Source of the DNA: Myoxocephalus aenaeus
Taxonomy: Eukaryota > Chordata > Actinopteri > Perciformes > Cottidae
DNA: 64,000 bases
Reading direction: 5' to 3'
NCBI GenBank assembly: GCA_038501785.1
Contig: JBAMJR010000009.1
Span: forward strand, 6,068,001 to 6,132,000
A model generated the notes under the pieces. The model had not been told where the DNA came from, made no database searches, and saw only the letters and a program-made list of their open reading frames with translations. The position numbers and the translations under genes were made by a program. Below are positions 21,626-34,266 of the stretch, one piece after another. Position 1 is the stretch's first letter, and each line of letters starts with the position of its first letter.

Positions 21626-23326
21626 GTAAGTCAACCGACATGGTTAGCTAACTGCAATGCGCGTGTTGTTCGTGTCGGGCCGGTACACGGGGCTCACATC
21701 CGTATCCCGAACTTATCCGCGGAGCACTTTCTCCGGTAGTACCGTCAGTTTCTAACCCCTTCTGGCAGCATTGAATACCACAAACAGTGGTCAGTGACAA
21801 AAAGGCTGTTTATTATTAATAAGAATAAGTAATCAGAACTTAAAGTCGTGTGTGGTTTCAGAGTTCAGGACGGGACGATAGTTAACTTACGTTAGTTAGG
21901 TTAGCTAGCTATGTGATGTCAACGTTAGCTTCGAGCCTGAGCTCAGTGTCAAGTTTCAGCTTCAGGCCGGGGGTGGGGGCCAGAAAGTGACAAAAGTGGA
22001 TCGATATTCCGACACGAGATGAAAACTCAGCAGTGGGCTTCCTCTTGTTTCCTCTCTGCCTGGCTCTGCTGGTTAAAAAAAGGCTTTTGTCCTCAGCTGT
22101 CGTCTTTGTTAGGTTGGAAGTGGACAAAAGAGGTCCAGCGTTAGCTAACGACACAGTGTTCGGCCTTTGTTAGCCCACCAGAGACGAGTAGGTTGACCTC
22201 ATCGTGCGTTTTGTGGGTAAACCGATTAGGGAATTGCTCAGTGGAAGAACAGCCAAACTGACACTTTTCATTTTTTTTTGACAAATCAAATGTAAAATCA
22301 AGGCACTGGTTGATGTGGAAGCCAAATAAAGTGTGATAAAGTAGTTCTGCTCATTGTTTTTGCAACATTGCCTGCAGTTACCTCAACTAGAGGTAATGCA
22401 GAGATGACTACCAGGATATAAACAATATGGAAAATTGACAACTTGATATCCTCATTTAGTCTATCTCGTCATATTGCCCAGCCCTAATTATCTGTAACCA
22501 GTGTATGGTGTTTTGGTATTGCACATTCATTGAGTTGGGTGACACAAGACACAGATTTTTAGAAAGCGGTCCAAATTCAAGTTCTAGCCTCACATAATGC
22601 GACCAATAGTCTATTTGTCCTCCTCCCCTGCAGACATCTTTTAAACTCCACAAACTGTGGTTTGCAGCCCAAAGCCTTGTGTTGGAAATGTATCTTAGCA
22701 AAGCAAAAGATGAGGTTATTCAGATGACATCATCTGGGTCATTCTCAAAGCTTCTCCAGAGCCACTGAAGAAATTACAAACCGAGTTGAACAGCTGCTAC
22801 ACTGACATTTATGCGTAGAATTGTTGAAGTGCCGCTTTAAGATTGGCATGTTTACACTAGAATAAATTGTGGATTAATTCAATGTATTTTTCATGGAAGT
22901 CATGGAATTTAAAAATGGTTATTTCCAGGCCTGGAAAAGTCCTTTGGAAAAAATAAAATCCCAAAAGTTTTGGAAAAGTCACGGAAATGTGTTATATTCA
23001 TGTGTTCATGTCGTTCATTTACGCTGAGTTTGAAATAATTAATGTTTTTAAAAGAAAGACGCTCAAAATATAAGCAGGCATACATACAGGCATCTATATA
23101 AATGTTTATTCTTTTAATCAAACTATTGTCTCATTCATTTGTGTCATTTAAGGTTTACTGTATGCTTTGGAGTTCTCACTGTTAGTTTAAATACTACATT
23201 TTCTAACTTTTCCATGTTTTTCAGGTCTCTGCTCTCTATTCTATGCTTTGTTTGTAGACTGGTAATAACTGTTGCTTTTCCTTTGGCTTTGCTATAAGGA
23301 ACTGAGCCACAGAGACACTTGGAAGA

Positions 23327-26300
23327 ATGGACAACATGGACACCGACGACACCTCTGGTCGTAAGTAAAAAACATTTATACACACATTTACATTTGGTTT
23401 TATTTAGTGGTATTTGTGTATTATAAGGAATATTGGTTTGTAATAAGGCTATTTTGCTATATAATGAATAAAATGGGAACAAAAAAATGTAGCATTGGGG
23501 AATAAATGTTGGAGTGATTCTGGTCAGGACATGGTTAAGTCTTATACGGAGGGGAAAAGGTTGATTGTAGCTGTACATAACTGACGACGTATATTAATAA
23601 TACATGTTTTTTACATTCCACAGTCTTTGTACCTGATGACAATGAAGATTCTGTGGACATCTACGATGGGCTGGATATCACTTTTAGCAGCAATGCAGGT
23701 AAAAGTCCTTTCTGAAAGTTTAACTTTGCTCCGCTGTGGCACATTGTTATTACTATAAATAATATTCCAGTGCTGGGCAGATAGTCCGGCACAGATTCCT
23801 CCGTCAAACATTGAGGCTTTATAATTGCGGTTTATCATATTTGTCCTATTTTGATGTATTGCAGAGAAGTCCTCCCCGAAGGCGTCTCAGCTGAAAGAAT
23901 CGATGGATCTTTATGAAGAACTTGTCACAGAGGAACAGCAGAGCAGAGAGACGTCGTACTCTGAGGTGATTTGCCGTGTGCTCCACGCATCCTTTCTCTC
24001 TGTTGACCTGTAACAGCATGGCCTCTAGCCAACAGTCTGGTGTGAATTATGAAGTATGGCATTACCTCTTTGTTCATTATTCGGCGTCATACACAACAAA
24101 AGTCTGTTAAAGGAGTATAACAATGCTCTGATGCAGACTTCGCAGAGATCGCCACGCTCGGAGATGCAGAATGCTGCTGTCAGCGAGCCAACTATCTCAC
24201 AGTACTTTTATTTTCTGTTTGTTTGCAGTTGAAGACCAGATTCCAAGCGGCTCAAAACCAAATTCACGAGTTGCGCAGGAGAGTGGAGCAGATGCAGACG
24301 CAGGTTTGTGTTCTTTCCTTATCCTTCAGTTGTGCATTATTGATTGAATGTAATTCCGTTTCACACCAGAAGTCTGAAAAATGTAACCAATGAGAGCTCA
24401 CCGATCTCTTTGTTTCCCCAAGTCACTGCCATTCTTAGTTCCTGTAGGTTAGCTGCCTACAGGGCAAAGGTCAAATTTTTATGCGATCATGCAAGCATCA
24501 TAAATTATAGTGTTCAATTGTAATCTTCTTTAATGTTGTTGTTGTTTTTTTTGGCGAGAAACTTGAATAAATACAGTTATTTAAATATGTTTTCACCGAA
24601 ATATAAAATAGGTATAAGAGTTGGGGTTATGACCTGTTGAACCTTTTTGGCTTTTAACGTAATGGTATCGGATCAGTACTCTGTATCGGCCAATTGCAAT
24701 CATCTCTGGTATCGCAACATCTCTACTTTGTGTTCATGGAAGGCCAAAACTGAAAGAGAAAGTTTTGTTGTCAAATGTATTGTACAAATATAAGTTTGAA
24801 GCCCTTTCTTGAGGTGATCTTGGAATAATCTGATGAGGGAACATGGGTATTCCAGTAAAAATGGTTCTCAAAACCCAACAGCACTAACATGTTTGGTTAT
24901 TTCTGCCCCCCTCTCTGTCTTTTGAAACAGAATACAGGGTTGAACACGGAGAACTGCCGTCTCAAAAGGAACATCTCTGCACTTTTACAAACCGCAAGAC
25001 AGGAGGTCACACGAAAAGATGCTGAGATTCAGAGGTTGAACCAACAGTAAGTTTTAGCAGCAGCTTTTCATTTATAATTCCCCAGACGATCGGCAGGCGG
25101 AGATCTCTGTTTAGGGCTGTAGGTTAATTTCATGTAGAATATAATGTCAGCCGGTAAATAAGGACGATTAGCTTTTTATTTCTTTTGAGCTCTCTCTCTA
25201 CTGATTGTATTTATGTGAAGTGATTCATACATTTTAAAACTTTGTTTTCCTCAGATCAGTCAAACGTCACCATCATCACCAACCTCACGTTAGTAATCTG
25301 CGGGATCAAAAACCTACCAGTCAGCGCTCTATGAGTAGGCCACCTCTACCGCCATCCTCCTGTCCTCCAGCGCCATCCTCCTGTCCTCCTCCGCCATCCT
25401 CCTGTCCTCCACCGCCATCCTCCTGTCCTCCACCGCCATCCTCCTGTCCTCCAGCGCCATCCTCCTGTCCTCCACCGCCATCCTCCTGTCCTCCAGCGCC
25501 ATCCTCCTGTCCTCCTCCGCCATCCTCCTGTCCTCCACCGCCATCCTCCTGTCCTCCACCGCCATCCTCCTGTCCTCCACCGCCATCCTCCTGTCCACCG
25601 CCGCCTCCTGCTCCATCCTGTCCTCTTCCGCCTCTACCAGCTTCACCTCCCAGGGCGGATCATCCTCCAAGCGATCCTCCTCAGCCCCTCAAGAAAGAAA
25701 GCAATCCGCCCGGCGACTCCAGCAGGAGGTCCGGTAGCAGTTCATCAACCCGACACAGTGAATCTGACAAGCGCAAGTCCAAGCACAGAGAGGAAAAATG
25801 TAAAAAAGTACCTGAGCCAACTGATAAGAGACATAGAAGTGGTTCAGATCCCAAAAAGGACAGTTCTGCCCCCGACAAAAACAGGTCTCACAAAGCGGAC
25901 AAAGACACGGAACGAAGATATGACTCCAGATCATGTAAAAGCAAGCACAGATCAGATCGGTCGAAAAGCCCTCTACCAGAGAGTGCAGTTCCCTCCGATG
26001 ACAAGAAAAGGAGCAGAAGTCGGGAACGTAGGCGAGATGCAGTCAAAATGTCCGCATCAGACTCCGAACACAGTGCCACTCACAGCTCTAAAGACGGCCA
26101 CAGCCGAGATCACAGAAAAGTCAAGATGAGCGACGGACACGTCCGACGTTCAGACTCAAAGGACCGGAAAAGGTCCTCTTCAAATCAACGTGCTGAGCGC
26201 GGCGGGGAGTTCTCCAAAGAAAGGAGCGGGGACAGGCCGCCAAAGGATTATGAAAGGAAAGAGGACAGACGACATGAAGATAAGGTCAGCAGAAAACACA

Positions 26301-29300
26301 AGAGGAGCACAAGCAGGGAACACGAGAAAGCGAGATCAAAAGAATCCGACCGGGGTGTAATGGACGTCGGTGGTAAGGAAAGAAGAGAGAAGACGCACAA
26401 GGCCATACGTAGATCATCCGAAGAACCAAATATCCCCGGGAAGATCTCTGTGGAGGAAAACAGTCCAAACAACAGGAAGCTGTGTTTCATGGAGACATTG
26501 AACTTGACCCTTTCGCCAATTAAGAAGCCGGCGTCGCCCTTCGACGCCAGCCAGGCTGACCTCACGCCAGCGGACGAGGTAGTTGGGGACGAACCAGAAG
26601 ATGAGAGCTCGCAGCCCAACATTGAGGACATGTGCGTGATCGATGAAGTGAACATCAGTGAATTAGAAGCGGGGTCGGGGGATTTGGCAGAGGAATCCAC
26701 GCGCACTCCGAAAAGTTGCAAAAGGGCACGCGAGAGATGCAAGGACGTGAGAGCTGTCCAGGGAAAGGACGGGAACAAGAGTGCCGCTCTTGCTGCTGAC
26801 TTGCAACTCGAAGACATTTCAGCCCAAACTACCTCAGCCCGTAGACGACGCCCAGACGCCGTGGCGAGTCGGGCGCCTGTGCATCTCGCGCCAACCTCAC
26901 CGCCGATCACTTCTCTAAACGCCACGGGTATTTCAAGAAATCCTGAGGGCAAGGTGGCCTCAGACAGCCAGGTAAATGATCGTGGACCCCTGGAGACTTC
27001 AGATGGTGACACTGCCACGTCCGGAATGGGCAATTCTTCACAAAAAGTAAGTCCCGGACATAATAACGGTCAATCCGTTGCTGCTAAAGACCCCGTTGTG
27101 CCTGATCCAAGTGTGGAGCTGAAGTGTAGTACTCCGAAAGCCGCAGGACCAAAAAGCCTCCCCGTGGATTCAGTCGACGAAGATTCCCCCTTAAGGGAAA
27201 CTCCTGCAGCCGAAGACGTCGCCGGCGAGGCCAACCGCGGAAGTAAGCAAATTCCTCCGACTATTCTACCTCAGGACTGCCGGCGAGGACCGCGTCCTCC
27301 CGCGTCCGTTTCCAGTCGCAAGAAAGACAGCAGCCGCGTGCAAGGCGGTCCTAAAGACGCAGAGGCTGTATCCAGTACAATAAGCCTCGACTCCCTTCCA
27401 CGGGAAGGGCTAAGTCTGCCTGAGGCCATTTACGTTTTGACGCGGGCAAACGAAGACAGCAACGACAGCAGCAGCAGCATCGCAGCGGAGCCGAGCTCCT
27501 CTACCGGCTGCATCGGCATCCCCAAAGTCAGCAGCACGACGGGGGAGCTGGCGCCGCCAGAGAAGTACGCCGGCCTCGCCTTCACGCCAAAAAAGAGCTT
27601 CACGCCCCGAAAGAGTCGCGAGAACAACGTCGAGCCGTCCAGCTCTTTGCCGCTGCTTCACGACGAGGACTCCATGATGAACACGCTGAGCAATCTGAAG
27701 AGAATCCCCGATGCCATTAGCCCTCTGAGGAGCCCCATACGGATAACCAAGAGAAATCATCTCCATCTTCATGGCAAGCCAAATCATGTCAAGAGCCTTC
27801 AAAAAGGTAACGGTGCCTGTTTTATAAAACAATATGTCCACATACATTCAATTCAGTTTATTTTATATAGCCCAAAATCACAAATACACATTTACCTCGG
27901 AGGGCTTTACAATCAGCACAAAGGTCCAGAAAAAAAAGAGTGACTTGCTGCATTCATTATTGAGGGATCTGTGACGGACATATAAGCTGTGTAAAACTTG
28001 TTTACCAACTAAAACATTTAGTTTGGTTACTGGTTTAAAGCTTTTTGTCTCACTTTTTATTATTAAGCTGGTGTATAACTGCATTGTATTGTAATTACTA
28101 AATATAAGGTGACCATAATTTCAAAATGAAACTAAAAGCTGCCTTCTGGCCGCCATAGTTCGGTGCCTTCTTAGGCAGACACTTTGTGTTTTTGTTTTTT
28201 TGATGCTCATATACATATACATGTTTAAGAAAGTAATCATTTGATGGTTCATTATCTTGCTCAATCTGTTTCGTTCATCAAAGAAAAGAACAAAAGAGTT
28301 TTCTTGTGATTTATATAGTTTGTATCCCAACCTGATAATTACACAATATTTTTGTGTTTGTTTTAGGATGGTCATAATAATAAAAAATAAGCACTTTGAG
28401 AGACAAATTGCAAAATAAAATGATATAATCCATTCTGACAGTAATAGGTAATCATGTACTGCATCTCATAAATACATGATACAGATCTTTTATAAGAAAC
28501 CTCATAATAATGAGATGCTGAATGTCTCATTAAACTTCTCCTTGCTTTCTCTCTCCTGGGCAGATTTCTCCAGTAGTCCTGTTGATGCCAACTCGAAGAA
28601 GTTGGACGTAAACAAAGAAAACAAGTATCCGGGTTCTCCTGCAAACCACGACGCCCAGAACCCGGCGGACAAGGAGTCCGACTCGCCTTCGAGCCGCTCC
28701 GACACCGATCTGGAAGACGGGGAGATCGTAAGCGAAAGTGACGAGGTGGCCGGAGGTTCTCCTGTTCCTGCGACCAAGAAGGCGAAGTTAGCGCAACCAG
28801 TCGGAAACAAACCGAGTCCTAAGACTTTGTTGAAGAGGAAGTCTGAAGCAAAGTGCGTCGCCGTAAAAGAAACGGCGGGAGTGTCAACGCGAAGCACACC
28901 GAGCCCGAAGAGTCGCTTTAAAACGGTTTGTCCAGCAGCGAGCAAAGCCTCTTTCTCCACCACAGAGGAAATAATGGGGACGTTCAAGGCTGTTCGTGCT
29001 CAGATCCGAAAAAAGTACATGAAGCTCCACAAAACCTTCCCCAAGAAGAGCTTCTACGGCGTGATGGAGAATTTCCAGGAGTCTTTTTTAGAGTTTGTTG
29101 ACGGCGCTCATTTCGGTCAAATATGCGGTCAGGCAGAAGAGCTGAAGTCCAAGCTGAAGAAGCTGATCGCGTCCGTGTTCGGCAACGTGTCGAACAACGG
29201 CATCGTGAAACGCATCTTCGAACAGCAAGCGGCCGACCTGAAGCAAAAGCTGTGGGACTTTGTGGACGTCCAAGTCGACTACTTGTTTAAGCACATTCAC

Positions 29301-32246
29301 ATGACCCTGAAGAGCCTTTGCAAACCGGCGAGAGCTCAACCCGAGGACGACGGAACCGGCGGAAACGAGAAAGTGTCCAGCAGACAGCCTCCCGCGAAGA
29401 AGCCGCAGTCGCAGCAAACCAAGTTGTCTCCGAGGGCCAGCGTGAATCGTGCCGTGGCGCCCTACAAAACCGGCCTCGGAAGCAGAGGGAAAGACATCCG
29501 AATCACGCGCTCGGAAAGAGGCAGAAGTGTCGACCCGCGTCCTAATGGTAGCCCAAATCCGCCAACTGTGGCCGCCTTCCACCCGTCGAAAAACATCCCT
29601 TCAACTCCAGAGAAAAGCGCGCCGCCGTTGGCCGCCTCCCAGAACGGCTCTTTGCTCGACAAAACCGACTTTGAGCTTCTCACGGAGCAGCAAGCCTCCA
29701 GTTTAACGTTCAACCTGGTGAGGGACACTCAAATGGGAGAAATCTTCAAGTGTCTCCTGCAAGGGTCCGACCTGCTCGAAACCGGCGGCATCGCTGGAGA
29801 CGGCCCGGCCTGGGCCCTCGGTACGCCGAGGAAGGACGGCGAGAGGCTCGTCGGCATCTCCACGCCGACTAAGTTTGACTCTCCGTCCAAACTGCCGTCC
29901 CCGATGAAATTCGGCACGCCCTCGAAGCTCATCGCGACGTGGTCCAGCATCTCCCCCCGCAGGCTGGCGTCCCCGCGATCCAGAGGCCCGATCCAGCTGA
30001 ACCCGGCTATATTTGACGAAAGCTGCATGTCGGAAGTGCCGTCGGAGAGCCGGTCGTCGCCGCTGCAGTCCGGCTCGGCCTCGCAGCGGACGTACTCCTT
30101 CCTCGCCGAAGACCTGGCCGTCTCCCTCACCATTCCGTCGCCGCTCAAGTCCGACAGCCACCTCAGCTTCCTGCAGCCGTCGAGCATGCGCCTCATGGCC
30201 ACCCCGGACAGCGTCATCAGCGCTCACATCAGCGAGGACGCTCTGCTGGACGGGGAGGACGCGTCGGAGCAGGACATTCACCTGGCGCTGGACACCGACA
30301 ACTCCAGCTGCTGCTCCAGCAGAAGCAGAAGCAGAAGCAGCAGCAGCAGCGGCGGCAGGAACAGCAGCAGCGGCAGCGAGGTGCTCGCCACACCTTTCGT
30401 GTTCAAGACCGACCTGCCCATGCAGGCGCTGGTGATGGAGAAGTCCAACGACCACTTCATCGTGAAGATTCGCCAGGCGACCAGCGGCGCAGACACCACC
30501 ACCACCACCACGCTCACCGCAGACGACAGCTTAAATCGAACACTAACGGAAGAAGGCCACGGAGAAGACGACGACGACGCAGGAGCCAAAGGTAGTCGGG
30601 CAAGTGCGGCGCCGTTGGAGAACGGTCTGTCTGGGCGCCATCGGGTAGACGTAGACGTAGACGCGGACGTTACACTAACGGAAGATTCACTCCGCGAAAA
30701 AGATTCATCCGCTCGACAACATACCTCAGAGGTTTGTTTTTCTGAGGATTCACAGAAACAGACAAATCCGCCCAAAGCCACTTCAGGCAACCGGTTACGC
30801 AACAGCGTTCAAAGCCCCGATCACGTCTTCGGGCGGATCAGCCAGGCAGCCGGCAGAGAGGAGATCGCGGTCACTGCCGGCGAGAAGGCGAGTCGCGGAA
30901 AAGAGGCGACGACTCGACGAGGTTCCTCGAAAGCTTTTTCGTCGAAGCGTCGGAAAAAGAGGAGCGGCTCCGAAAGCGCGTCGGATAACGGTCCGCGTCG
31001 ACCAGCCGGAGGATCGGGAACGATTCGGAGGAGCCAGGCGTTGCCGTCGCGAGCCTCGGGCTCCGAGAGAGACGACGCGGCGGAGGAAGGCGGCAAAGGT
31101 AGAAAACGGAGGCGGGGCCAAAAGAACTCGAGATCCAAGCGGCTCAGGAAGGAGGCGGAGAAGGAGAAGGAGGAAGTGGAGGCGGTCGTGTCCGACTGCA
31201 AGAGAGACGACGGTGAATCCAAGGCCTCGCCGGCATGTCTATCCCCCAGCAGTCTCTCTGCCAAGAACGTCGTCCGGAAGAAGGGCGAGGTGGTGGTGGC
31301 GTGGACCAGGTCAGTGCTTTGTTTGTGTATTCGTTTGTTCCCCCTTCCTCAGGAAGTTGTGAATAACAGATTCAGTAAACAAAGGGCGACTGTGGCTCAA
31401 TGGTTAGCATGCCCCCTCTTTCAATCAGAGGATTGGTGGTTCGAACCCCGGCTCAGCTAGTCCACGTCGATTGTGTCCTTTAGCAAGACACTTAACCCCT
31501 AATTGCTCCCCGTTGCTGTGTCTATGGTGTATAGAGCAAAAATGTAAGTCGCTTTGGATAAAAGCGTTGGATAAATTAAATTAAAAATAATAATAATAAT
31601 TTAACAGACAAACTATTTGCAATGGCTTTCCATCTTGACCAATTCTTACAATATTTCAGACAAGAAAGTCAAATTTGAAGTGTTTGATATGATATGGATC
31701 ATTTTGCATCACAAGTACATTTACTTTTGATCCTTTTAAAGTGCATTTTGCTAATAGTACTTTTGTATTTTTGCTTCTTGTTGAACTCTGAACGCGTCTT
31801 TCACGTTTCCGTCGGAGGCGAAGACGTGTTTGTGCTTCCGCGTAAAGACTCGTTGGTAGAAAACTGAGAATGTCGTTTAATGCGGCGCGTTCTCCTCGTT
31901 CACGCCACTTTAAGAATGGAGCAGTTCTTTTGTGAGCCTGGAAGGATTAATGCTCATCACTATTATTGTGCTCCTCCCCCCCCAGAGATGAAGATCGTGC
32001 CATTCTCATCGACCTGAAGATCAAAGGTGCCTCGCGTGAGACTTTCTCTGCCTTGGCAGAGAAACTCGATAAGCCATCGGAGCAGGTAAATTCATCCCTT
32101 CTTTTTTTTCTTCTGTGGTTCTGCGATGCATAATGACTGTGATGAAGGAGCAATAACTGTTTTTGTTTTCTCTCTTTCACCAGATCGCTCACAGATTTAA
32201 CCAGCTCATGAAGCTTTTTAAGAAGAAGGAGAAGATGGACCCTTGA
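23327..32246 (+). CDS. casp8ap2: CASP8-associated protein 2 (FLASH), histone pre-mRNA processing factor
   Basis: Nine coding exons join in phase to 1953 residues (human is about 1980): 23327-23360, 23624-23698, 23865-23965, 24229-24303, 24931-25046, 25255-27806, 28564-31309, 31986-32085 and 32184-32246 (TGA). The N terminus has an acidic DIYDGLDI stretch and MDLYEELVTEE (about residues 50-60), matching the human LDLYEEILTEE motif involved in LSM11 binding. A coiled coil follows in exons 4-5. The two giant exons encode a disordered Lys/Ser/Arg-rich body with a proline-cysteine heptad repeat, and the conserved FELLTEQQASSLTFNLV..GEIFKCLLQGSDLL segment (about residues 1352-1388). The last two exons make the SANT/Myb-like domain known from FLASH, YARP and GON4L. 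FLASH works at nuclear histone locus bodies. The start codon is the first ATG in the 34-nt coding part of its exon. Confidence 0.94.
25349..25600 (+). repeat. casp8ap2: 21-bp coding minisatellite in casp8ap2, about 12 units
   Basis: About twelve head-to-tail copies of a 21-bp unit built on CCATCCTCCTGTCCTCC encode the heptad PPSSCPP, with Pro/Ala alternation at one position (about residues 166-249). The run sits just after the coiled coil and before the Lys/Ser-rich region. The units are almost identical at the DNA level, so the array is young or homogenised. The opposite strand is also open through the array (EDRRMAV/L repeats), an effect of the repeat length being a multiple of three. Confidence 0.95.
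27845..27935 (+). repeat. Fish interspersed repeat fragment at the start of casp8ap2 intron 6
   Basis: The sequence CAATTCAGTTTATTTTATAT, then AGCCCAAAATCACAAATACA and GAGGGCTTTACAATC, is a motif I recognise as abundant in teleost genomes. It begins about 38 bases after the donor at 27806. The remainder of this intron (to 28563) is A/T-rich without nameable content. Confidence 0.55.
31384..31600 (+). repeat. tRNA-derived SINE in casp8ap2 intron 7
   Basis: A tRNA-like head has A-box TGGCTCAATGGTTAGC and B-box GGTTCGAACCCC. A body follows with TTTAGCAAGACACTTAACCC and TAAGTCGCTTTGGATAAAAG, both familiar from fish SINEs, and then an A/T-rich tail with (AAT)n. It lies 75 bases past the exon 7 donor; any in-frame extension of that exon would read through it. 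Confidence 0.85.
31986..32246 (+). other. casp8ap2: FLASH C-terminal SANT/Myb-like domain exons
   Basis: Exons 8 and 9 (31986-32085, 32184-32246) continue VVVAWTR from the giant exon into DEDRAILIDLKIKGASRETF, a lone SANT-type helix-turn-helix, ending in KKKEKMDP. In human FLASH this domain contacts NPAT and places the protein at histone locus bodies. Splice phases are 2 and 0. Confidence 0.9.
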
Positions 32247-33205
32247 TCCCCGTTGACTGCGTTATCGCAGCAGTCCTTGTATTGCAGCGTTCCCAATCAC
32301 TCACCATGGCACCCAACACAGGCATGTTGGCTGCTGTTCACGTGACGGGCTGCTGGAAGATGTGAACACAGCGTCGGTCGGGTCACAGGATCGATTCCCA
32401 CGTTAGGCCACTCTGCCGGTCAAGATCAAGATCCCTGCATCGTCACACCAATACAAACGCAAGCGGCCGCTTAAGCCCTGCGTTGTTTTTCAACCAAAGG
32501 TCGTAAAAGTATCTTGTTCTGGATAGTGAACTGGACCTGTTGGAAAAGATCCAACGTTTGCAATATATATAAATAAATAAAAAAGGATTCTACAATAAGC
32601 GGTATGAGCAGTCATCAGCATTACTGTTTCTGATGCACTTTAGGAATCTACACTTACAAAAGTGTCCCGTCTTTCTCCTCACTCAGTGCAGCATCTTAAG
32701 ACGCCTCCCTTCTGCTCTGACTGCAGATATGATTGACGCATTGCAACAATGATAGTCTCAACAAGTCCTAAACATGTGTTTTTCTCAATACAGTTGGCTG
32801 GGGCCAACAACAAAAAAAACTGCCTTCGAACTATGATACTTCCAGGTTCAAGTGTGCTCAAATGTCTCAGACGCTCACTGGAAGCATCACCTGTTAGTAG
32901 AGCTGGAGCTGTGTGACTGATAGATAGAAGGATTGACACAGTTCTGGTATGGATCTTATTTTACTGGATGTTTTTGTATATTTGGGGAGGGGGGTTGGAG
33001 TGCTTGAACTATTTGAAGGTTGCTAACAATGTTTACATGTCCTATCCATGTACAGGACAGTACATTCATCTGTTGATACAAATGAAATGTTTTATCTGTG
33101 GGCCTGAATGGCTTTTTCTTTCATTCACCCTATCGCTTGTTGACAGAATGGAATGCAATATTGTGTATTGTTCTTTACTGAAAATAAAGTTTTATTTATT
33201 TATGT
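32247..33205 (+). other. casp8ap2: casp8ap2 3' UTR
   Basis: The UTR runs from the TGA to an inferred cleavage site about 20 bases past AATAAA. An alternative earlier signal cluster, ATAAATAAATAAA, lies at about 32570-32582. No repeat or ORF of note is inside. Confidence 0.6.
33183..33188 (+). terminator. casp8ap2: Poly(A) signal AATAAA of casp8ap2
   Basis: The canonical hexamer is followed by a T-rich and TG-containing stretch (TTTTATTTATTTATGTCTTG), the usual layout for cleavage and polyadenylation. Confidence 0.65.
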
Positions 33206-33254
33206 CTTGCTGTTAATTTTATTCCTTGGATTAATTAATTTAATTGGATTAACG

Positions 33255-33718
33255 CAGTGGTTCTCACAATTTTGTCACGCCCCATTTTGGAGGAAGAACA
33301 TTTTTCATTCCCCACTGCCCCAACAAAATTGTAACAAAATGGTCCAAGCTGAAATGTTATTGAAAGAACTTTTTGTGACTCCTCCATCTGTGCTTTTTCA
33401 AATAATACGATAAAGAAAATTGCAATCCCTTTCAAGTAAACCAGATTCCATGAGGCAAAAACAAATAAAATGTGCAATCGCTTTGTTAGAACAATGTAAA
33501 TAAAGCTGTGCAAAAATGAACTAATATTTGGCACCAAAAAAATGCTTATTGTGGCTGCAATTAGTGCAACCTGTGCAAAACAAAATGAGTGCTCCTTAAT
33601 GACTAAGGATGGGTAAAATGCAGAGAATAATTTCCCCACTGGGATTAATAAAGGATTATAAAAATAAATAAAAAACCCACCCGTAACACCTCTGCGCCCC
33701 ACAGTTTGAGAACAACTG
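33255..33718. mobile_element. hAT-type MITE with an intact 8-bp target duplication
   Basis: The left end is CAGTGGTTCTCACAATTTTG and the right end, inverted, is CAGTTGTTCTCAAACTGTGG. The 464-bp element is bracketed by the perfect 8-bp direct repeat GATTAACG (33247-33254 and 33719-33726), the hallmark of hAT insertion. It lies 50 bases beyond the casp8ap2 cleavage site and carries no transposase. Confidence 0.88.
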
Positions 33719-34074
33719 GATTAACGACACTTTGTTGACAAGTGGTGGAATAAACTATCTCCACCCGTTGGTCCCAGTAGAACACAATCAGCATACTGTA
33801 TCGCCATGACATAAATATACACAAAGGGGGTGGAAAATCGAGGCCAGCACCTCGGGGGTTATATCACTGGCAGACCAGCCAGTAACATGAATTTGAGGAC
33901 GGAACTGAACAGAGATGGTTGCTAGATTTTTTGGCGCCAGATTTCGACCTAAATGTTTCCTGTTTTCACTTCCTCGCTGATATGCTCTCTGAAACTCATT
34001 CATGCAAGCAGCAAAAGGGGGAGGTTTTCATCGACAGTAAAAATAAATTCTTCCATACCCAACTGAAAAACATT

Positions 34075-34266
34075 TCTTTAATTTTATATAGCGCTTTTCT
34101 GAATACTCAAAGATATTTTACATAGGATGCCACATCAGGACTATCTAACATTCAATTTAGGGTTAGGTGTCTTGCTCAAGGACACATCGACACGGTGTGG
34201 CGGACACAGGGATCGAACCTCCGATCGGAGGACGACCCCTGCTCACCACTGGGCCACGATCGCTCA
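34075..34266 (-). repeat. tRNA-derived SINE on the minus strand, between casp8ap2 and gja10
   Basis: On the minus strand it reads GTGGCCCAGTGGTGAGCAGG (A-box region), GAGGTTCGATCCCTG (B-box) and GTGTCCTTGAGCAAGACACC, the tRNA-like head and conserved body of a fish SINE, then a tail resembling TATAGCGCTTTTCTGAATAC seen in fish repeats. 33727-34074 and 34267-34700 show nothing else I can name. Confidence 0.75.

Noticed and set aside
26248..27033. 261-codon minus-strand frame opposite casp8ap2
   Set aside because: A Ser/Leu-rich shadow of the Lys/Ser-rich FLASH exon with no recognisable domain.
27807..27943. In-frame extension of the first giant casp8ap2 exon
   Set aside because: It runs past a GTAACG donor into a fish interspersed repeat; exon 28564 joins in phase and continues the protein.
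29703..30455. 250-codon minus-strand frame opposite casp8ap2
   Set aside because: High GC and Ala/Gly/Arg-rich composition opposite a confirmed exon; no independent start, splice or family signal.
31310..31460. In-frame extension of casp8ap2 exon 7 through TVAQWLACPLFQ
   Set aside because: The extra residues are read out of a tRNA-derived SINE; a GT donor at 31310 joins in phase to the SANT exon.
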